Shown in pieces: positions 53,993 to 64,000 of a stretch of DNA of 64,000 nt. The translations under genes were made by a program, and so were the position numbers. The first letter of the stretch is position 1. Each line of letters starts with the position of its first letter. The DNA is from Pseudomonadota bacterium. GTDB lineage: Bacteria > Pseudomonadota > Gammaproteobacteria > Steroidobacterales > MnTg04. The stretch lies in contig JADFSO010000006.1 in NCBI GenBank assembly GCA_022560735.1, forward strand, positions 43,561-107,560, read 5' to 3'. The notes under the pieces were generated by a model. It saw only the letters and a program-made list of their open reading frames with translations. It was not told the DNA's origin and did no database searches.

Positions 53993-56134
53993 ATGAGCGA
54001 AGATTTTGTCAACATCGAGATAGACGGCGTACCGACCACGGCACGCAAGGGGCAAATGATCATCCAAGTGACCGATGAGCAGCGCGTCTATGTGCCGAGA
54101 TTTTGTTATCACGAGAAACTGACGGTCGCCGCCAACTGCCGGATGTGCCTGGTCGAAGTCGAGAACGCGCCCAAGCCTTTGCCTGCCTGTGCGACACCGG
54201 TCGCCGATGGCATGAAAGTGTTTACCCGCTCGGAATATGCTCGCGGCGCGCAAAAAGCGGTCATGGAGTTTTTGCTGATCAACCACCCGCTGGATTGCCC
54301 CATCTGCGACCAGGGCGGCGAATGCGAACTCCAGGACCTGGCGATGGGTTATGGCAAGGACTCGTCGCGATTTACCGAGCGCAAAAGGGTGGTCAAGGAC
54401 AAGAACATCGGTCCGCTCATTTCGACCGATATGACGCGCTGTATCCAGTGCACGCGTTGCACCCGGTTTACCGAGGAGATCGCCGGGTTCCAGGAACTCG
54501 GCACGATCGGGCGTGGCGAGACCATGCAGATCAGCACCTACATCGGCAAGACTGTCGATCATGAATTGTCCGGCAATGTCATCGATCTATGCCCGGTCGG
54601 CGCGCTCAACAACAAGCCGTTCAGATTTCGGGCGCGAAGCTGGGAGATGCAACAGGTTCCGCTGGTGTCGCCGCACGATTGCACCGGCGCCAACTTGTTT
54701 GGCCACGTGCTCAGGGGAAAGCTGTTGCGCGTGGTGCCGCGAACGAACGAGGCAATCAACGAGACCTGGATTTCCGATCGCGACCGTTATGCATGTTATG
54801 GCATTTACGCCAGCGACCGCGTCGAGCAGCCGCTGGTCAAGAGCAAGGGTGAGTGGCGCGAGGCCAGCTGGGAGGATGCGCTCGCACGGGCCGCGGCCGG
54901 CCTGAAGAAAATCTCGACGGAAAAAGGGCCCGGGCAGATCGGCATGCTGGCATCGCCAAACAGCACGCTCGAGGAATTTCACCTGTACTCGCGCCTGGCC
55001 GATGGTTTGGGCACGAAAAATATCGATCACCGTTTGCGGCAGACCGATTTCTCGGATCAGGATGCGGACCCGGTATATCCATGGCTGGGAACCGATATCG
55101 CCGGCCTGGAGAAACTCGACGCCGCCTTGATCGTCGGTTCGAATTTACGCAACGAAGTTCCGCTGCTGGCCCACCGGATCCGCAAGGCGGCGGTCGCTGG
55201 TGCGGGCATCAGTTTCCTGAATCCGCGCGAGTACCGCTACCTGTTTCCGGTCGCCGCTTATCTTGTTGCGAATGACCTGGCGGGAGAGTTGGCGGCGCTG
55301 GTGGCCGCCGCGGAAGGCGGTAAGTCCGCCAATGCCGAACAGCGCAAAATAATCGCCAGCCTCAATGACGGGACCGCCGGCATGATTTTGCTGGGCCACC
55401 TTGCCCAGCGTCACCCGGCCTGGGCCGGTATCCGGGCGCTGGCGGCGAAACTGGCCGGCCTGACCGGTGTTAGCCTCGGTTATATTCCCGATGGCGGCAA
55501 TGCCGTCGCCGGCTGCCTGGCCGGCGTGCTGCCCCATCGCGATGCGGGCGGCAAATCGACGGCGGATGCGGGCCTGGATGCACACGCCATGCTGGCGAGC
55601 AATTTGTCGGCTTATTTGTTGCTCGGCTGCGAGCCGGAATTCGACTGCGCAAATGGTGAAGCCGCGCGCAAAAGCCTGGCGGCAGCCGACCTGGTGGTCG
55701 CCATCGGCAGTTTTGCCAGCGATACGATGAAGGAATATGCCGATGTAATCCTGCCAATTGGCAGTTATGCGGAATCGCCCGGCACCTATGTCAACGCAGA
55801 AGGGCGCTGGCAGAGCGTGACCGCGGCCGCGGCGCCGGTCGGGCAATCCAGGCCGGCGTGGAAAGTGCTGCGAGTCCTCGGCAACCTGCTGGATCTGGAT
55901 GGTTTCGATTACCAGGATTCGCAACAGGTCAGGGACGAACTGGCGGAAATCCTGGGGCAGATCGGGCCCGACAATGCCTATCATGGCGATTACGAGCATG
56001 CAGATGCGGCGGGCGGCGCCGGCGAGGCGCACGATGTGCCGATGTATCGCACCGACGCCATCGTGCGCCGGTCCCGGCCCCTGCAGGAAACCGAGCAGGA
56101 GTCTCCGGCGAGTCCGGCGGTGGTGAGTTTCTGA
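53993..56134 (+). CDS. nuoG: NADH-quinone oxidoreductase subunit G
   Basis: The 713-residue subunit carries the N-terminal Fe-S chain: 2Fe-2S ligands in [20 protein letters not shown], the His-Cys ligated N5 cluster in [19 protein letters not shown] and the N4 ligands in [10 protein letters not shown] with a late C. A molybdopterin-like domain without cofactor function follows. It is shorter than the roughly 900-residue E. coli protein and lacks room for the extra N7-type region, like many alpha-, beta- and gammaproteobacterial forms. Confidence 0.97.
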   Translation: MSEDFVNIEIDGVPTTARKGQMIIQVTDEQRVYVPRFCYHEKLTVAANCRMCLVEVENAPKPLPACATPVADGMKVFTRSEYARGAQKAVMEFLLINHPLDCPICDQGGECELQDLAMGYGKDSSRFTERKRVVKDKNIGPLISTDMTRCIQCTRCTRFTEEIAGFQELGTIGRGETMQISTYIGKTVDHELSGNVIDLCPVGALNNKPFRFRARSWEMQQVPLVSPHDCTGANLFGHVLRGKLLRVVPRTNEAINETWISDRDRYACYGIYASDRVEQPLVKSKGEWREASWEDALARAAAGLKKISTEKGPGQIGMLASPNSTLEEFHLYSRLADGLGTKNIDHRLRQTDFSDQDADPVYPWLGTDIAGLEKLDAALIVGSNLRNEVPLLAHRIRKAAVAGAGISFLNPREYRYLFPVAAYLVANDLAGELAALVAAAEGGKSANAEQRKIIASLNDGTAGMILLGHLAQRHPAWAGIRALAAKLAGLTGVSLGYIPDGGNAVAGCLAGVLPHRDAGGKSTADAGLDAHAMLASNLSAYLLLGCEPEFDCANGEAARKSLAAADLVVAIGSFASDTMKEYADVILPIGSYAESPGTYVNAEGRWQSVTAAAAPVGQSRPAWKVLRVLGNLLDLDGFDYQDSQQVRDELAEILGQIGPDNAYHGDYEHADAAGGAGEAHDVPMYRTDAIVRRSRPLQETEQESPASPAVVSF

Positions 56135-56135
56135 G

Positions 56136-57203
56136 ATGGGCGGGTTAATGGATTCCATGCTTGCCACATGGCTGGGTATTCCGGAGTGGGTCCGGGAACT
56201 GCTGATCATCGTCCTGAAGATCATCGTCGTGGTGCTGCCATTGATCATTTGTGTCGCGCTGCTGACTTTTTTCGAGCGTAAAGTCATCGGCTATATGCAG
56301 AACCGCATCGGCCCGAACCGCGTCGGGCCAATGGGCTGGGGACAGCCGTTTGCCGATACGCTCAAGCTGATGCTCAAAGAGATCATTATTCCGACCAATT
56401 CCGATCGCTTTCTTTTTCTGATCGCGCCGGTGTTGTCGATCACGCCGGCGTTTGCCGCCTGGGCGGTTATCCCGCTGAACCCGGAGTTCGTGATCGCCGA
56501 TATCAATGCGGGTTTGCTTTACTTGCTCGCGCTGACCTCGTTTGGCGTCTACGGCGTTATTCTTGGGGGGTGGGCGTCCAATTCGAAGTATGCGTTGCTG
56601 GGGGCCATGCGTACGGCGGCGCAAATGGTCGCCTATGAAATAGCCATGGGTTTCGCGCTGGTGGGTGTGCTGATGGCCGGCGGCAGTCTTAATCTTGGGG
56701 AAATCGTAATGGCCCAGCAGGGGGGCATGTCGCAATGGTTCATGCTGCCGTTGTTGCCGTTATTTTTTGTGTTTTTTATATCCGGTGTGGCCGAGACCAA
56801 CCGCGCGCCGTTCGATGTTGCCGAGGGCGAGTCAGAGATCGTCGCCGGGTTCCATGTCGAATATTCGGGCATGGCGTTCGCGATATTCTTTCTCGCCGAA
56901 TACGCCAATATGATCTTGATAGCGGCGTTGACGTCGATATTCTTTTTGGGCGGTTGGCTATCGCCGTTTGAAGGTATGCCGATCGTCGGCGACAGCTGGC
57001 TCGCGGAGCCGTCGTTTTTCTGGTTGTCGCTGAAGATCGGCTTGTTCCTGTTTTGTTTCCTCTGGTTTCGCGCAACCTTTCCGCGTTATCGCTATGACCA
57101 GATCATGCGGCTCGGCTGGAAAGTTTTTATACCGATCACGATAGTCTGGATTTTTGTCGAGGGCGTCATGGCGGCGATGAAAATCGGTCCGTGGTCGGTC
57201 TGA
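56136..57203 (+). CDS. nuoH: NADH-quinone oxidoreductase subunit H
   Basis: The 355-residue membrane subunit joins the two arms of complex I and forms part of the quinone tunnel. It has the conserved [37 protein letters not shown] and [18 protein letters not shown]. Eight helices are expected and consistent with the hydrophobic pattern. It starts one base after nuoG. Confidence 0.98.
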   Translation: MGGLMDSMLATWLGIPEWVRELLIIVLKIIVVVLPLIICVALLTFFERKVIGYMQNRIGPNRVGPMGWGQPFADTLKLMLKEIIIPTNSDRFLFLIAPVLSITPAFAAWAVIPLNPEFVIADINAGLLYLLALTSFGVYGVILGGWASNSKYALLGAMRTAAQMVAYEIAMGFALVGVLMAGGSLNLGEIVMAQQGGMSQWFMLPLLPLFFVFFISGVAETNRAPFDVAEGESEIVAGFHVEYSGMAFAIFFLAEYANMILIAALTSIFFLGGWLSPFEGMPIVGDSWLAEPSFFWLSLKIGLFLFCFLWFRATFPRYRYDQIMRLGWKVFIPITIVWIFVEGVMAAMKIGPWSV

Positions 57204-57212
57204 GGTGGTGAG

Positions 57213-57701
57213 ATGAATCAGGTCCGTAGTCTGCTCAAAACCTTCTTCCTCTGGGAGCTTTTCCAGGGCTTGAGCGTGACCATGCGCAATCTTTTCGTCA
57301 AAAAATTTACGCTGATGTATCCCGAGGAAAAAACGCCACTATCCCCGAGGTTTCGCGGTTTGCACGCACTGCGGAGTTACCCCAACGGCGAGGAACGCTG
57401 CATCGCCTGCAAACTGTGCGAGGCAGTCTGCCCGGCATTGGCCATCACTATTGAGTCGGATGTTGCCGAGGACGGCACCCGCAGAACGACCCGTTACGAT
57501 ATCGACCTGTTCAAGTGTATTTACTGTGGTTTCTGTGAGGAAGCCTGCCCGGTGGATGCCATCGTCGAGACGCGGATTCATGAATATCACATGGAAAATC
57601 GTGGCGAAAACATCATGACCAAGGACAAATTGATGGCGATCGGCGACAAGTACGAAGCGATGATCGCCGCGGACAGGGCGGCGGATGCCCGCTACCGGTA
57701 A
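57213..57701 (+). CDS. nuoI: NADH-quinone oxidoreductase subunit I
   Basis: The 162-residue ferredoxin-like subunit carries two 4Fe-4S clusters (N6a, N6b) with [16 protein letters not shown] and [16 protein letters not shown]. An N-terminal amphipathic stretch contacts the membrane arm. GAGGTGG precedes the ATG. Confidence 0.98.
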   Translation: MNQVRSLLKTFFLWELFQGLSVTMRNLFVKKFTLMYPEEKTPLSPRFRGLHALRSYPNGEERCIACKLCEAVCPALAITIESDVAEDGTRRTTRYDIDLFKCIYCGFCEEACPVDAIVETRIHEYHMENRGENIMTKDKLMAIGDKYEAMIAADRAADARYR

Positions 57702-57733
57702 CGGACAGCTTTTCGGGATCAGGAACTGACACT

Positions 57734-58336
57734 GTGTTTCAAAGTATTTTATTTTACTGGATTGCGTTTGTGGTGGTGGTTGCGGCACTGGGCGTGATAT
57801 CGGCCCGCAATCCAATCCACTCGGTGATGTTCCTGGTGCTGGCATTCGTCAGCAGCGCGGTGTTGTGGATGTTGCTGGAGGCGGAATTTCTGGCGATCGT
57901 ACTGGTGCTGGTCTATGTCGGCGCGGTCATGGTGTTGTTCCTGTTTGTCGTGATGATGCTGGATATCAACGTCCAGCGCATGCGCGAAGGCCTGACCCGG
58001 TATGCGCCGCTGGGTATCGGCGTCGCCGTGGTGGTGATCCTGGAAATCGCGCATGTCGTCTGGTTCAAGGCGCAGGGATTCAGCCTGGGGGTGGCGCCAC
58101 AACCCGCGCCTGCCGATTATTCGAATACCGAAGCGTTGGGCGCGGTGCTTTATACCGAGTACGTCTATCCGCTGGAACTGGCCGCGGTGCTGCTGCTGGT
58201 CGCGATTATCGCAGCGATAGCGCTGACTATGCGGCAACGGCCAGGGTTGAAAAAACAGAATATCGCGAAGCAGGTTGCGGTACGCGCTGAAGACCGGGTG
58301 CGCCTGGTAAAAATGAAAACGGAGAAAGAGGAATGA
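57734..58336 (+). CDS. nuoJ: NADH-quinone oxidoreductase subunit J
   Basis: The 200-residue membrane subunit starts with GTG and has five hydrophobic segments. The conserved [20 protein letters not shown] contains the pi-bulge region of helix 3. The C-terminus is basic. It overlaps nuoK by four bases. Confidence 0.96.
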   Translation: MFQSILFYWIAFVVVVAALGVISARNPIHSVMFLVLAFVSSAVLWMLLEAEFLAIVLVLVYVGAVMVLFLFVVMMLDINVQRMREGLTRYAPLGIGVAVVVILEIAHVVWFKAQGFSLGVAPQPAPADYSNTEALGAVLYTEYVYPLELAAVLLLVAIIAAIALTMRQRPGLKKQNIAKQVAVRAEDRVRLVKMKTEKEE

Positions 58337-58641
58337 GCATAGGTCTGACTCATTACCTCTTGCTCAGCGCAATTTTGTTCAGCATCAGCGTGGCCGGAAT
58401 ATTCATCAACCGGAAAAACGTCATCGTACTGCTGATGTGCATCGAGTTGATGGTGCTGGCGGTCAATTTTAATTTCATCGCGTTCTCACATTACCTCGGC
58501 GACCTCTCCGGTCAGATTTTCGTATTTTTCATCCTCACGGTCGCGGCCGCCGAATCGGCGATCGGGCTGGCCATCCTGATCTTGTTGTTTCGTAACCGCA
58601 GCAGCATCAATGTGGAAGACATGGACGGCATGAGGGGCTGA
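58333..58641 (+). CDS. nuoK: NADH-quinone oxidoreductase subunit K
   Basis: The 102-residue three-helix subunit has the conserved Glu residues in [17 protein letters not shown] and the segment [20 protein letters not shown], both part of the proton path. ATGA overlaps the nuoJ stop. Confidence 0.97.
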   Translation: MSIGLTHYLLLSAILFSISVAGIFINRKNVIVLLMCIELMVLAVNFNFIAFSHYLGDLSGQIFVFFILTVAAAESAIGLAILILLFRNRSSINVEDMDGMRG

Positions 58642-58643
58642 GC

Positions 58644-60599
58644 TTGGAAAATATTTATCTGACCATCGTTCTCGCCCCGTTGCTTGCCGCCATCGTCGCC
58701 GGCCTGTTTGGACGGCAAATCGGCCGTGCGGGCGCTCACTGGGTGACCATCCTGGCGGTCGGTCTGTCCTGCGGGCTTTCGCTCTATGTGCTCAAGGGGA
58801 TCGTCGTTGACGGCGATCCCGTATTCAATGGCGCGGTTTACACGTGGGCCGATATCGATGGCCTGCACATGGAAGTCGGCTTTCTGATCGACCGTCTTGC
58901 CGCGCTGATGATGGCGATCGTGACCTTCATATCGTTCATGGTGCATATCTACACGATTGGCTATATGAGAGACGACCCGGGCTACCAGCGGTTTTTCAGC
59001 TACATCTCGCTGTTTACTTTCTCGATGCTGATGCTGGTGATGTCGAACAACTTCGTCCAGCTGTTTTTCGGCTGGGAAGCGGTTGGCCTGGTGTCTTATC
59101 TGCTGATCGGTTTCTGGTACAAGCGGCCGACCGCGATTTTTGCGAACCTCAAAGCATTCCTGGTCAATCGGGTCGGTGATTTCGGTTTTATACTCGGTAT
59201 TGCCGGGATCTATTACTACACCGGCAGCATGGATTACTGGCAGGTATTTCAACAAGCGCCGGCATTGACATCGCAAACCATGCAGATTTTCCCGGGGATG
59301 GACTGGCAAGTCCTGTCCGTGATCTGTATCTGTCTGTTCATCGGCGCCATGGGCAAGTCCGCGCAAGTTCCGCTGCATGTCTGGCTGCCCGATTCGATGG
59401 AAGGCCCAACCCCGATTTCAGCGTTGATTCACGCCGCTACCATGGTGACCGCAGGCATATTCATGGTCGCGCGGATGTCGCCGCTGTTCGAGTTGTCGAC
59501 GACCGCACTGGGTTTCGTCATGGTAATCGGCGCATTGACCGCGTTTTTCATGGGGCTGCTGGGCGTCGTGCAAAACGATATCAAGCGGGTGGTTGCCTAT
59601 TCGACGATCAGCCAGCTCGGTTACATGACCGTCGCGCTCGGCGCTTCAGCCTATGCGGCGGGCATTTTTCACCTGACGACGCACGCGTTTTTCAAGGCTT
59701 TGCTGTTCCTGGTTGCCGGCTCGGTGATCATCGCCATGCATCATGAGCAGGACATACGGAAAATGGGCGGTCTGCGCAAGTACATGCCGGTCACTTACTG
59801 GACGGCGGTGGTTGGCAGCCTGGCGTTGATCGGTTTCCCCGGGTTCTCGGGTTTTTTCTCGAAGGACGCTCTGATCGAGGCGGTTCATTTGTCCCAGGCG
59901 CCTGGCGCCGGTCTCGCGTACTGGGCCATTTTGCTCAGTGTTTTTGTGACCGCGCTGTATACCTTCCGGTTGCTGTTTTTGACTTTCCATGGCGAGGAAC
60001 GCATGGACCGGCACACCCGCGAGCAGCTCAAGGAAAGCCCGCTGGTGGTGACCGTGCCGCTGGTCCTGCTGGCCATCCCATCCGCGATGATCGGCTGGTA
60101 CACGATCGAGCCATTGTTGTTCGACGGGTTTTTTGGCGGCTCGATCATGGTGTTGCCGGCCCAGGATGTGCTCGCCAGACTGGGACACGAATTCCACGGT
60201 CCGGCCGCGTTTGTACTGCATGGCATCAAGGGCCCGGCCTTCTGGCTGGCGATGAGTGGCATCGCTACCGCCTGGTGGGTCTATCTGAAGAAACCCGGGC
60301 TCAGTGCGGAGATTTCCCGGCGCAGCAACCGCCTGTATGAATTACTGGTCAACAAGTATTACTTCGACGACTTCAACGAAAAAATCGTCGCGGCAGGCGG
60401 GCGCGCCGTGGGCAATTTCCTGTGGCGAATTGGCGATGAGAAAATCATCGATGGCGGCCTGGTCAACGGTACCGCGAACGGCATAGCCTGGATTGCCCAA
60501 AGGGTGCGCGGCATACAAACCGGTTACCTGTACCACTATGCCTTCACGATGATTTTCGGTTTCGCAGTCCTCGCGGGCTGGTTGCTGTTGCGTGGTTGA
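58644..60599 (+). CDS. nuoL: NADH-quinone oxidoreductase subunit L
   Basis: The 651-residue antiporter-like proton pump starts with TTG after GAGGGGC. It has FFGWEAVGLVSYLLIGFWYK, HVWLPDSMEGPTPISALIHA, QNDIKRVVAYSTISQLGYM and the long C-terminal helix that bridges the membrane arm. It forms the distal pump of complex I. Confidence 0.98.
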   Translation: MENIYLTIVLAPLLAAIVAGLFGRQIGRAGAHWVTILAVGLSCGLSLYVLKGIVVDGDPVFNGAVYTWADIDGLHMEVGFLIDRLAALMMAIVTFISFMVHIYTIGYMRDDPGYQRFFSYISLFTFSMLMLVMSNNFVQLFFGWEAVGLVSYLLIGFWYKRPTAIFANLKAFLVNRVGDFGFILGIAGIYYYTGSMDYWQVFQQAPALTSQTMQIFPGMDWQVLSVICICLFIGAMGKSAQVPLHVWLPDSMEGPTPISALIHAATMVTAGIFMVARMSPLFELSTTALGFVMVIGALTAFFMGLLGVVQNDIKRVVAYSTISQLGYMTVALGASAYAAGIFHLTTHAFFKALLFLVAGSVIIAMHHEQDIRKMGGLRKYMPVTYWTAVVGSLALIGFPGFSGFFSKDALIEAVHLSQAPGAGLAYWAILLSVFVTALYTFRLLFLTFHGEERMDRHTREQLKESPLVVTVPLVLLAIPSAMIGWYTIEPLLFDGFFGGSIMVLPAQDVLARLGHEFHGPAAFVLHGIKGPAFWLAMSGIATAWWVYLKKPGLSAEISRRSNRLYELLVNKYYFDDFNEKIVAAGGRAVGNFLWRIGDEKIIDGGLVNGTANGIAWIAQRVRGIQTGYLYHYAFTMIFGFAVLAGWLLLRG

Positions 60600-60633
60600 C
60601 CGCGATGGGCCAGGGGCAATACGGACTTTATAG

Positions 60634-62148
60634 ATGAACTATGCCGATTTTTTGTTGAGCTTGCTGATCTGGGTGCCGGTCGCCGGTGGCATCCTGGTGC
60701 TGGCGGTCGGTGAGCAGCGGTTGAACGCAGGTCGCTGGATCGCCGTAGCAACCGCAGGCGCCGCGGTGTTGCTGAGTGTTCCCCTGTACAGCCAGTTCGA
60801 CAGCGGGACCGCGGCGATGCAATTTACCGAGTTCCATCCGTGGATCGCCGCCATCAATGTGAATTACCACGTCGGTGTCGATGGGATCTCGATGCCGTTG
60901 ATCCTGCTGACGACTTTTATGACCGTCCTGGTCATCGTTGCGGGCTGGCAAGGCGTCAAGGCCAATGTCAGCCAGTATTTTGCCGCGTTCCTGATCATGG
61001 AAGGGCTGATGATCGGGGTGTTTGCCGCTCTCGACGCCATGCTTTTCTATGTGTTCTGGGAAGCGATGCTGGTGCCGATGTTCCTGATCATCGGCATCTG
61101 GGGCGGCCCGCGCCGCGTTTACGCGACCATCAAGTTCTTTTTGTATACCTTTCTGGGTTCAGTCTTCATGCTGGTTTCGCTGATCTACCTGTACCTGCAA
61201 ACAGGCAGCTACGAGATCCTGGATTTCCACAAGCTGTCGCTGGGGATGAACGCGCAACTGCTGATCTTCATCTCGTTCCTGCTTGCGTTCGCGGTCAAAG
61301 TGCCGATGTGGCCGGTGCATACCTGGTTGCCGGATGCGCATGTGGAAGCGCCGACCGGCGGGTCGGTCATCCTGGCGGCCATCATGTTGAAAATGGGCGG
61401 CTACGGGTTTTTGCGCTTCAGCTTGCCGATTACACCAGACGCCAGTCGCAGCCTGGATGGATTGATTATCGCGCTGTCGCTGATCGCCGTGGTCTATATC
61501 GGCTTCGTCGCGCTGGTGCAGCGTGACATGAAGAAATTGATCGCCTATTCGTCGATCGCCCACATGGGTTTCGTGACGCTGGGCTTTTTCCTGCCGTTTG
61601 CCATTTACGCCAACACCGGGAGCCTCGCCGGCGCAGTGCTGGGTATGGAAGGCGGGATGGTGCAAATGATTTCGCACGGACTGATCTCCGGCGCGCTGTT
61701 CCTTTGCGTCGGCGTACTTTACGATCGCATGCACAGCCGGCAGATTGCCGATTATGGCGGGGTGGTCAATACCATGCCGTGGTTTGCAACCTTGCTGGTA
61801 TTTTTTGCGTTGGCCAACGCAGGTTTGCCCGGTACCTCTGCTTTCGTCGGTGAATTTTTCGTGATCCTGGCCAGCTTCAAGGCCAGTTTCTGGATTGCCT
61901 TTGCCGCGGCCTCGACTCTCGTGCTGGGTGCCGCGTATACCCTGTGGATGGTGAAACGGGTTGTTTTTGGCGAAATCGCCAACCCGAAAGTCGCAGAATT
62001 GAAAGATATAAATACAAGGGAATTCATAGTACTAGCGACATTAGCTCTTGCAGTACTTTTACTTGGCGTGTGGCCCGATCCATTGACCGAGGTCATGGAG
62101 GTCACGCTGGATAATTTGTTGCAACACATTATGCAATCGAAGCTGTAA
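60634..62148 (+). CDS. nuoM: NADH-quinone oxidoreductase subunit M
   Basis: The 504-residue antiporter-like subunit has FYVFWEAMLVPMFLIIGIWG with the conserved Glu, PVHTWLPDAHVEAPTGGSVI and QRDMKKLIAYSSIAHMGFV. It starts 34 bases after nuoL. Confidence 0.98.
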   Translation: MNYADFLLSLLIWVPVAGGILVLAVGEQRLNAGRWIAVATAGAAVLLSVPLYSQFDSGTAAMQFTEFHPWIAAINVNYHVGVDGISMPLILLTTFMTVLVIVAGWQGVKANVSQYFAAFLIMEGLMIGVFAALDAMLFYVFWEAMLVPMFLIIGIWGGPRRVYATIKFFLYTFLGSVFMLVSLIYLYLQTGSYEILDFHKLSLGMNAQLLIFISFLLAFAVKVPMWPVHTWLPDAHVEAPTGGSVILAAIMLKMGGYGFLRFSLPITPDASRSLDGLIIALSLIAVVYIGFVALVQRDMKKLIAYSSIAHMGFVTLGFFLPFAIYANTGSLAGAVLGMEGGMVQMISHGLISGALFLCVGVLYDRMHSRQIADYGGVVNTMPWFATLLVFFALANAGLPGTSAFVGEFFVILASFKASFWIAFAAASTLVLGAAYTLWMVKRVVFGEIANPKVAELKDINTREFIVLATLALAVLLLGVWPDPLTEVMEVTLDNLLQHIMQSKL

Positions 62149-62165
62149 GGAATAACAAACCCGAT

Positions 62166-63602
62166 ATGACTCTGAGTACACTCGAACTGAGCCTGGTCGC
62201 ACCGGAAATTTTTGTTCTGGCCATGGCCTGTGTGGTGCTGATGGCGGCGGCGTTTGCCGGGGAAAAAAATCAAACGCTCAGTTACATACTGAGCATCCTG
62301 ACATTGATCGGGGCCGCCTGGCTGAGTTATCGCTTCGTACCGGCGGGCCGCGAGATTATTTTTTCCGGCATGGTGGTGGCGGACCAGCTGGGTACGACTT
62401 TGAAGCTGTTTTGCTATGCGGTGCTGGCGGTGGTCTTTTTGTATTCGAGAAACTATCTGCAGCAGCGCAATCTTTTGACAGGCGAATATTTCGTACTCGG
62501 GCTGTTTGGCTTGCTGGGGATCATGGTCATGATCGCCGCGAACAGCCTGATTACGATCTACCTCGGCCTGGAGCTCCTGTCGCTGTCACTGTACGCACTG
62601 GTCGCGATCAATCGCGATTCGGTGTTGTCAACGGAAGCCGCGATGAAATATTTCGTACTCGGCGCGATCGCCTCCGGCTGCCTGCTTTACGGGATGTCGC
62701 TGCTATACGGGGCGACCGGGACGCTTGACTTGAGCGAGTTGAAGATAGCCCTGGCCGGGGCGGACCCGCTGGCCATCCAGTTCTTGCTGGCGCTGGCCTT
62801 CCTGCTGGTTGGCATCGCCTTCAAGTTCGGCGCGGCGCCGTTCCACATGTGGGTGCCGGATGTATACCAGGGCGCGCTGAGTTCGGTCACGCTGTATGTC
62901 GGCACGATCCCGAAAATAGCCGCGTTCGCCCTGTTCATGAGGATTCTGGCCGAAGCGCTGGGCGACATGTATGGCAGCTGGCGGGACATGGTGATGGTGC
63001 TGGCCATTTTGTCGATGGGCATCGGCAACCTGGTTGCGATCGTGCAAACCAATATAAAACGCATGCTGGCCTATTCGACGATTTCCCATGTCGGTTTTAT
63101 TCTAATGGGTTTCCTGGCGGGCGGGCCGGTCGGTTACCAGGCGGCCCTGTTTTATACGCTGGCCTACGTGATCATGGCGACCGCCGCTTTTGGCATGATT
63201 ATCCTGCTCAGCCGCAAAGGTTTTGAAGCCGAGAATCTCGAGGACTTCAAGGGTCTGAACAAGCGCAGCCCGTGGTTCGCGCTGATCATGATGATCGTCA
63301 TGTTCAGCATGGCCGGCGTGCCGCCGATGCTCGGTTTCTACGCCAAGATACAGGTCATCATGGCCGTTCTGGATGCCGGTCTTGCCTGGCTGGCCATTCT
63401 TGCCGTCTTGTTCTCGGTGATCGGCGCTTTTTATTATTTACGGATCATCAAGCTGATGTATTTCGATGAGCCGGAGGGCGTGGAGCCGTTGCAGGCGGAA
63501 GTCGATATGCGCCTGGTTTTGTCCGCCAACGGACTGCTGGTCCTGTTTTTGGGGTTGTTCCCGGGCGGTCTCCTTGCACTATGCGCCAGCGTTTTGCCGT
63601 GA
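62166..63602 (+). CDS. nuoN: NADH-quinone oxidoreductase subunit N
   Basis: The 478-residue antiporter-like subunit has LGLELLSLSLYALVAINRDS with the conserved Glu, FKFGAAPFHMWVPDVYQGAL and QTNIKRMLAYSTISHVGFIL. It completes a full 14-gene nuoA-N set in the usual order, so a complete proton-pumping complex I is predicted. Confidence 0.98.
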   Translation: MTLSTLELSLVAPEIFVLAMACVVLMAAAFAGEKNQTLSYILSILTLIGAAWLSYRFVPAGREIIFSGMVVADQLGTTLKLFCYAVLAVVFLYSRNYLQQRNLLTGEYFVLGLFGLLGIMVMIAANSLITIYLGLELLSLSLYALVAINRDSVLSTEAAMKYFVLGAIASGCLLYGMSLLYGATGTLDLSELKIALAGADPLAIQFLLALAFLLVGIAFKFGAAPFHMWVPDVYQGALSSVTLYVGTIPKIAAFALFMRILAEALGDMYGSWRDMVMVLAILSMGIGNLVAIVQTNIKRMLAYSTISHVGFILMGFLAGGPVGYQAALFYTLAYVIMATAAFGMIILLSRKGFEAENLEDFKGLNKRSPWFALIMMIVMFSMAGVPPMLGFYAKIQVIMAVLDAGLAWLAILAVLFSVIGAFYYLRIIKLMYFDEPEGVEPLQAEVDMRLVLSANGLLVLFLGLFPGGLLALCASVLP

Positions 63603-63702
63603 TTCTCGCAGGCCAATGAAATAGGAGCCTTTGGTGGGTTCCGGCAGCCCGATTTTGGTTGCAAAAAGCGCGAAGGGTTTGTAGAATGCGCGCCTTAGCG
63701 GA

Positions 63703-63779
63703 TGCGGGGTGGAGCAGTCTGGCAGCTCGTCGGGCTCATAACCCGAAGGTCGCAGGTTCAAATCCTGCCCCCGCTACCA
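63703..63779 (+). tRNA. Initiator tRNA-fMet (anticodon CAT)
   Basis: The 77-base tRNA has the initiator hallmarks: three G-C pairs next to the anticodon loop (GGG CTCATAA CCC) and an unpaired 1-72 position. Position 1 is T and position 72 is T, instead of the usual C1-A72. The remaining acceptor pairs GCGGGG/CCCCGC are perfect, the T-arm is GCAGG TTCAAAT CCTGC, and CCA is encoded. Confidence 0.95.
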
Positions 63780-63791
63780 AGAAAACTAAAG

Positions 63792-63815
63792 ACCCGGCCA
63801 TGTGCCGGGTTTTTT
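63792..63815 (+). terminator. Rho-independent terminator after tRNA-fMet
   Basis: ACCCGGC and GCCGGGT form a 7-base-pair stem with loop CATGT, followed by five further T residues. It ends the tRNA-fMet transcript. Confidence 0.92.
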
Positions 63816-63899
63816 ATGCCCACCATCCACTCATTCGGTGTGTGCTTTACCCCTGCGATTTCAACCGGTCGATGCAACACTTTGTCTAAAACGCAGAAG

Positions 63900-64000
63900 A
63901 TGGCGTGCACGCCAATGAATCAAAGGACTCGTCGAGGTTTCATGACGGCAGAGAAAGCGGAGTTGTGGAACCGCTGGAAGCGAGCAGGGGCACTGAAGTC
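63900..64000 (+). mobile_element. Start of a probable IS30-family transposase gene, cut by window edge
   Basis: An open frame runs from ATG 63900 (alternatives 63915 and 63942) to the edge. It reads MNQRTRRGFMTAEKAELWNR from 63915 and continues WKRAGALKS, resembling the N-terminal helix-turn-helix start of IS30-family transposases. Only about 34 residues are visible, so the family call is tentative. A terminal inverted repeat may lie near 63872-63890 (GATGCAACACTTTGTCT) but cannot be confirmed without the other end. In many gammaproteobacteria rimP-nusA-infB follows tRNA-fMet here, so an insertion after the terminator would explain the different content. Confidence 0.5.

Overview
This window is a chromosomal segment of a gammaproteobacterium, moderately GC-rich and almost fully coding. 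The right half (about 24.3-63.8 kb) is conserved housekeeping sequence in an order typical of the class: ssrA-smpB, ratA-rnfH, bamE/fur, nadK-recN, hrcA-grpE-dnaK-dnaJ-dapB, carA-carB-greA, yhbY/rlmE-ftsH-folP-glmM-tpiA-secG, tRNA-Leu, the 14-gene nuo operon, and initiator tRNA. The accessory genes fit a marine or sediment heterotroph of the Woeseiales/Steroidobacterales/Chromatiales sort: FG-GAP/UnbV plus TPR pairs, small EF-hand proteins, a SPINDLY-like transferase, secreted M28/M20 peptidases, and a TPR protein of the ELKRRNVFRVA type. The taxonomic call is an inference from gene content and order.

Region 1 (0-13 kb) is accessory: a secreted M28 peptidase lipoprotein, a frameshifted exported protein, a perfect CRP-type palindrome, an exported amidohydrolase, a TPR/GT41 transferase, a run of small unrecognised proteins, a PerM/AI-2E permease, two paralogous small EF-hand proteins, a PHB-depolymerase-like hydrolase divergent from a DUF4097-like exported protein, an FrnE-like DsbA protein and a CDF metal transporter.

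Region 2 (13-24.3 kb) holds an FG-GAP/ASPIC-UnbV gene broken by one in-frame amber codon and translationally coupled to a TPR gene. A tightly overlapping minus-strand operon follows (GpsA-like dehydrogenase, glycerophosphodiesterase, FGGY kinase, then an M20 amidohydrolase), which looks like a glycerol-3-phosphate module. A GAF-GGDEF-EAL protein with a degenerate GGDEF motif and the remains of a TPR signalling gene complete the region.

Region 3 (24.3-49.2 kb) covers trans-translation (tmRNA, SmpB), envelope and iron genes (BamE, Fur), DNA repair and NAD kinase, heat shock, lysine and carbamoyl-phosphate synthesis, transcription fidelity (GreA), rRNA methylation, FtsH, folate, cell-wall precursors and secretion. 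Two good sigma-32-type promoters precede grpE and dnaK.

Region 4 (49.2-64 kb) encodes NADH:quinone oxidoreductase (complex I, nuoA-N) behind a sigma-70-like promoter and a structured leader, then tRNA-fMet with a strong terminator. The window ends in the start of what looks like an IS30-family transposase gene. I see no CRISPR array, phage, or clearly new multi-gene system. The most checkable oddities are the three broken genes, the CRP-type sites, the leader hairpins, the U1-U72 initiator tRNA and the insertion at the right edge.
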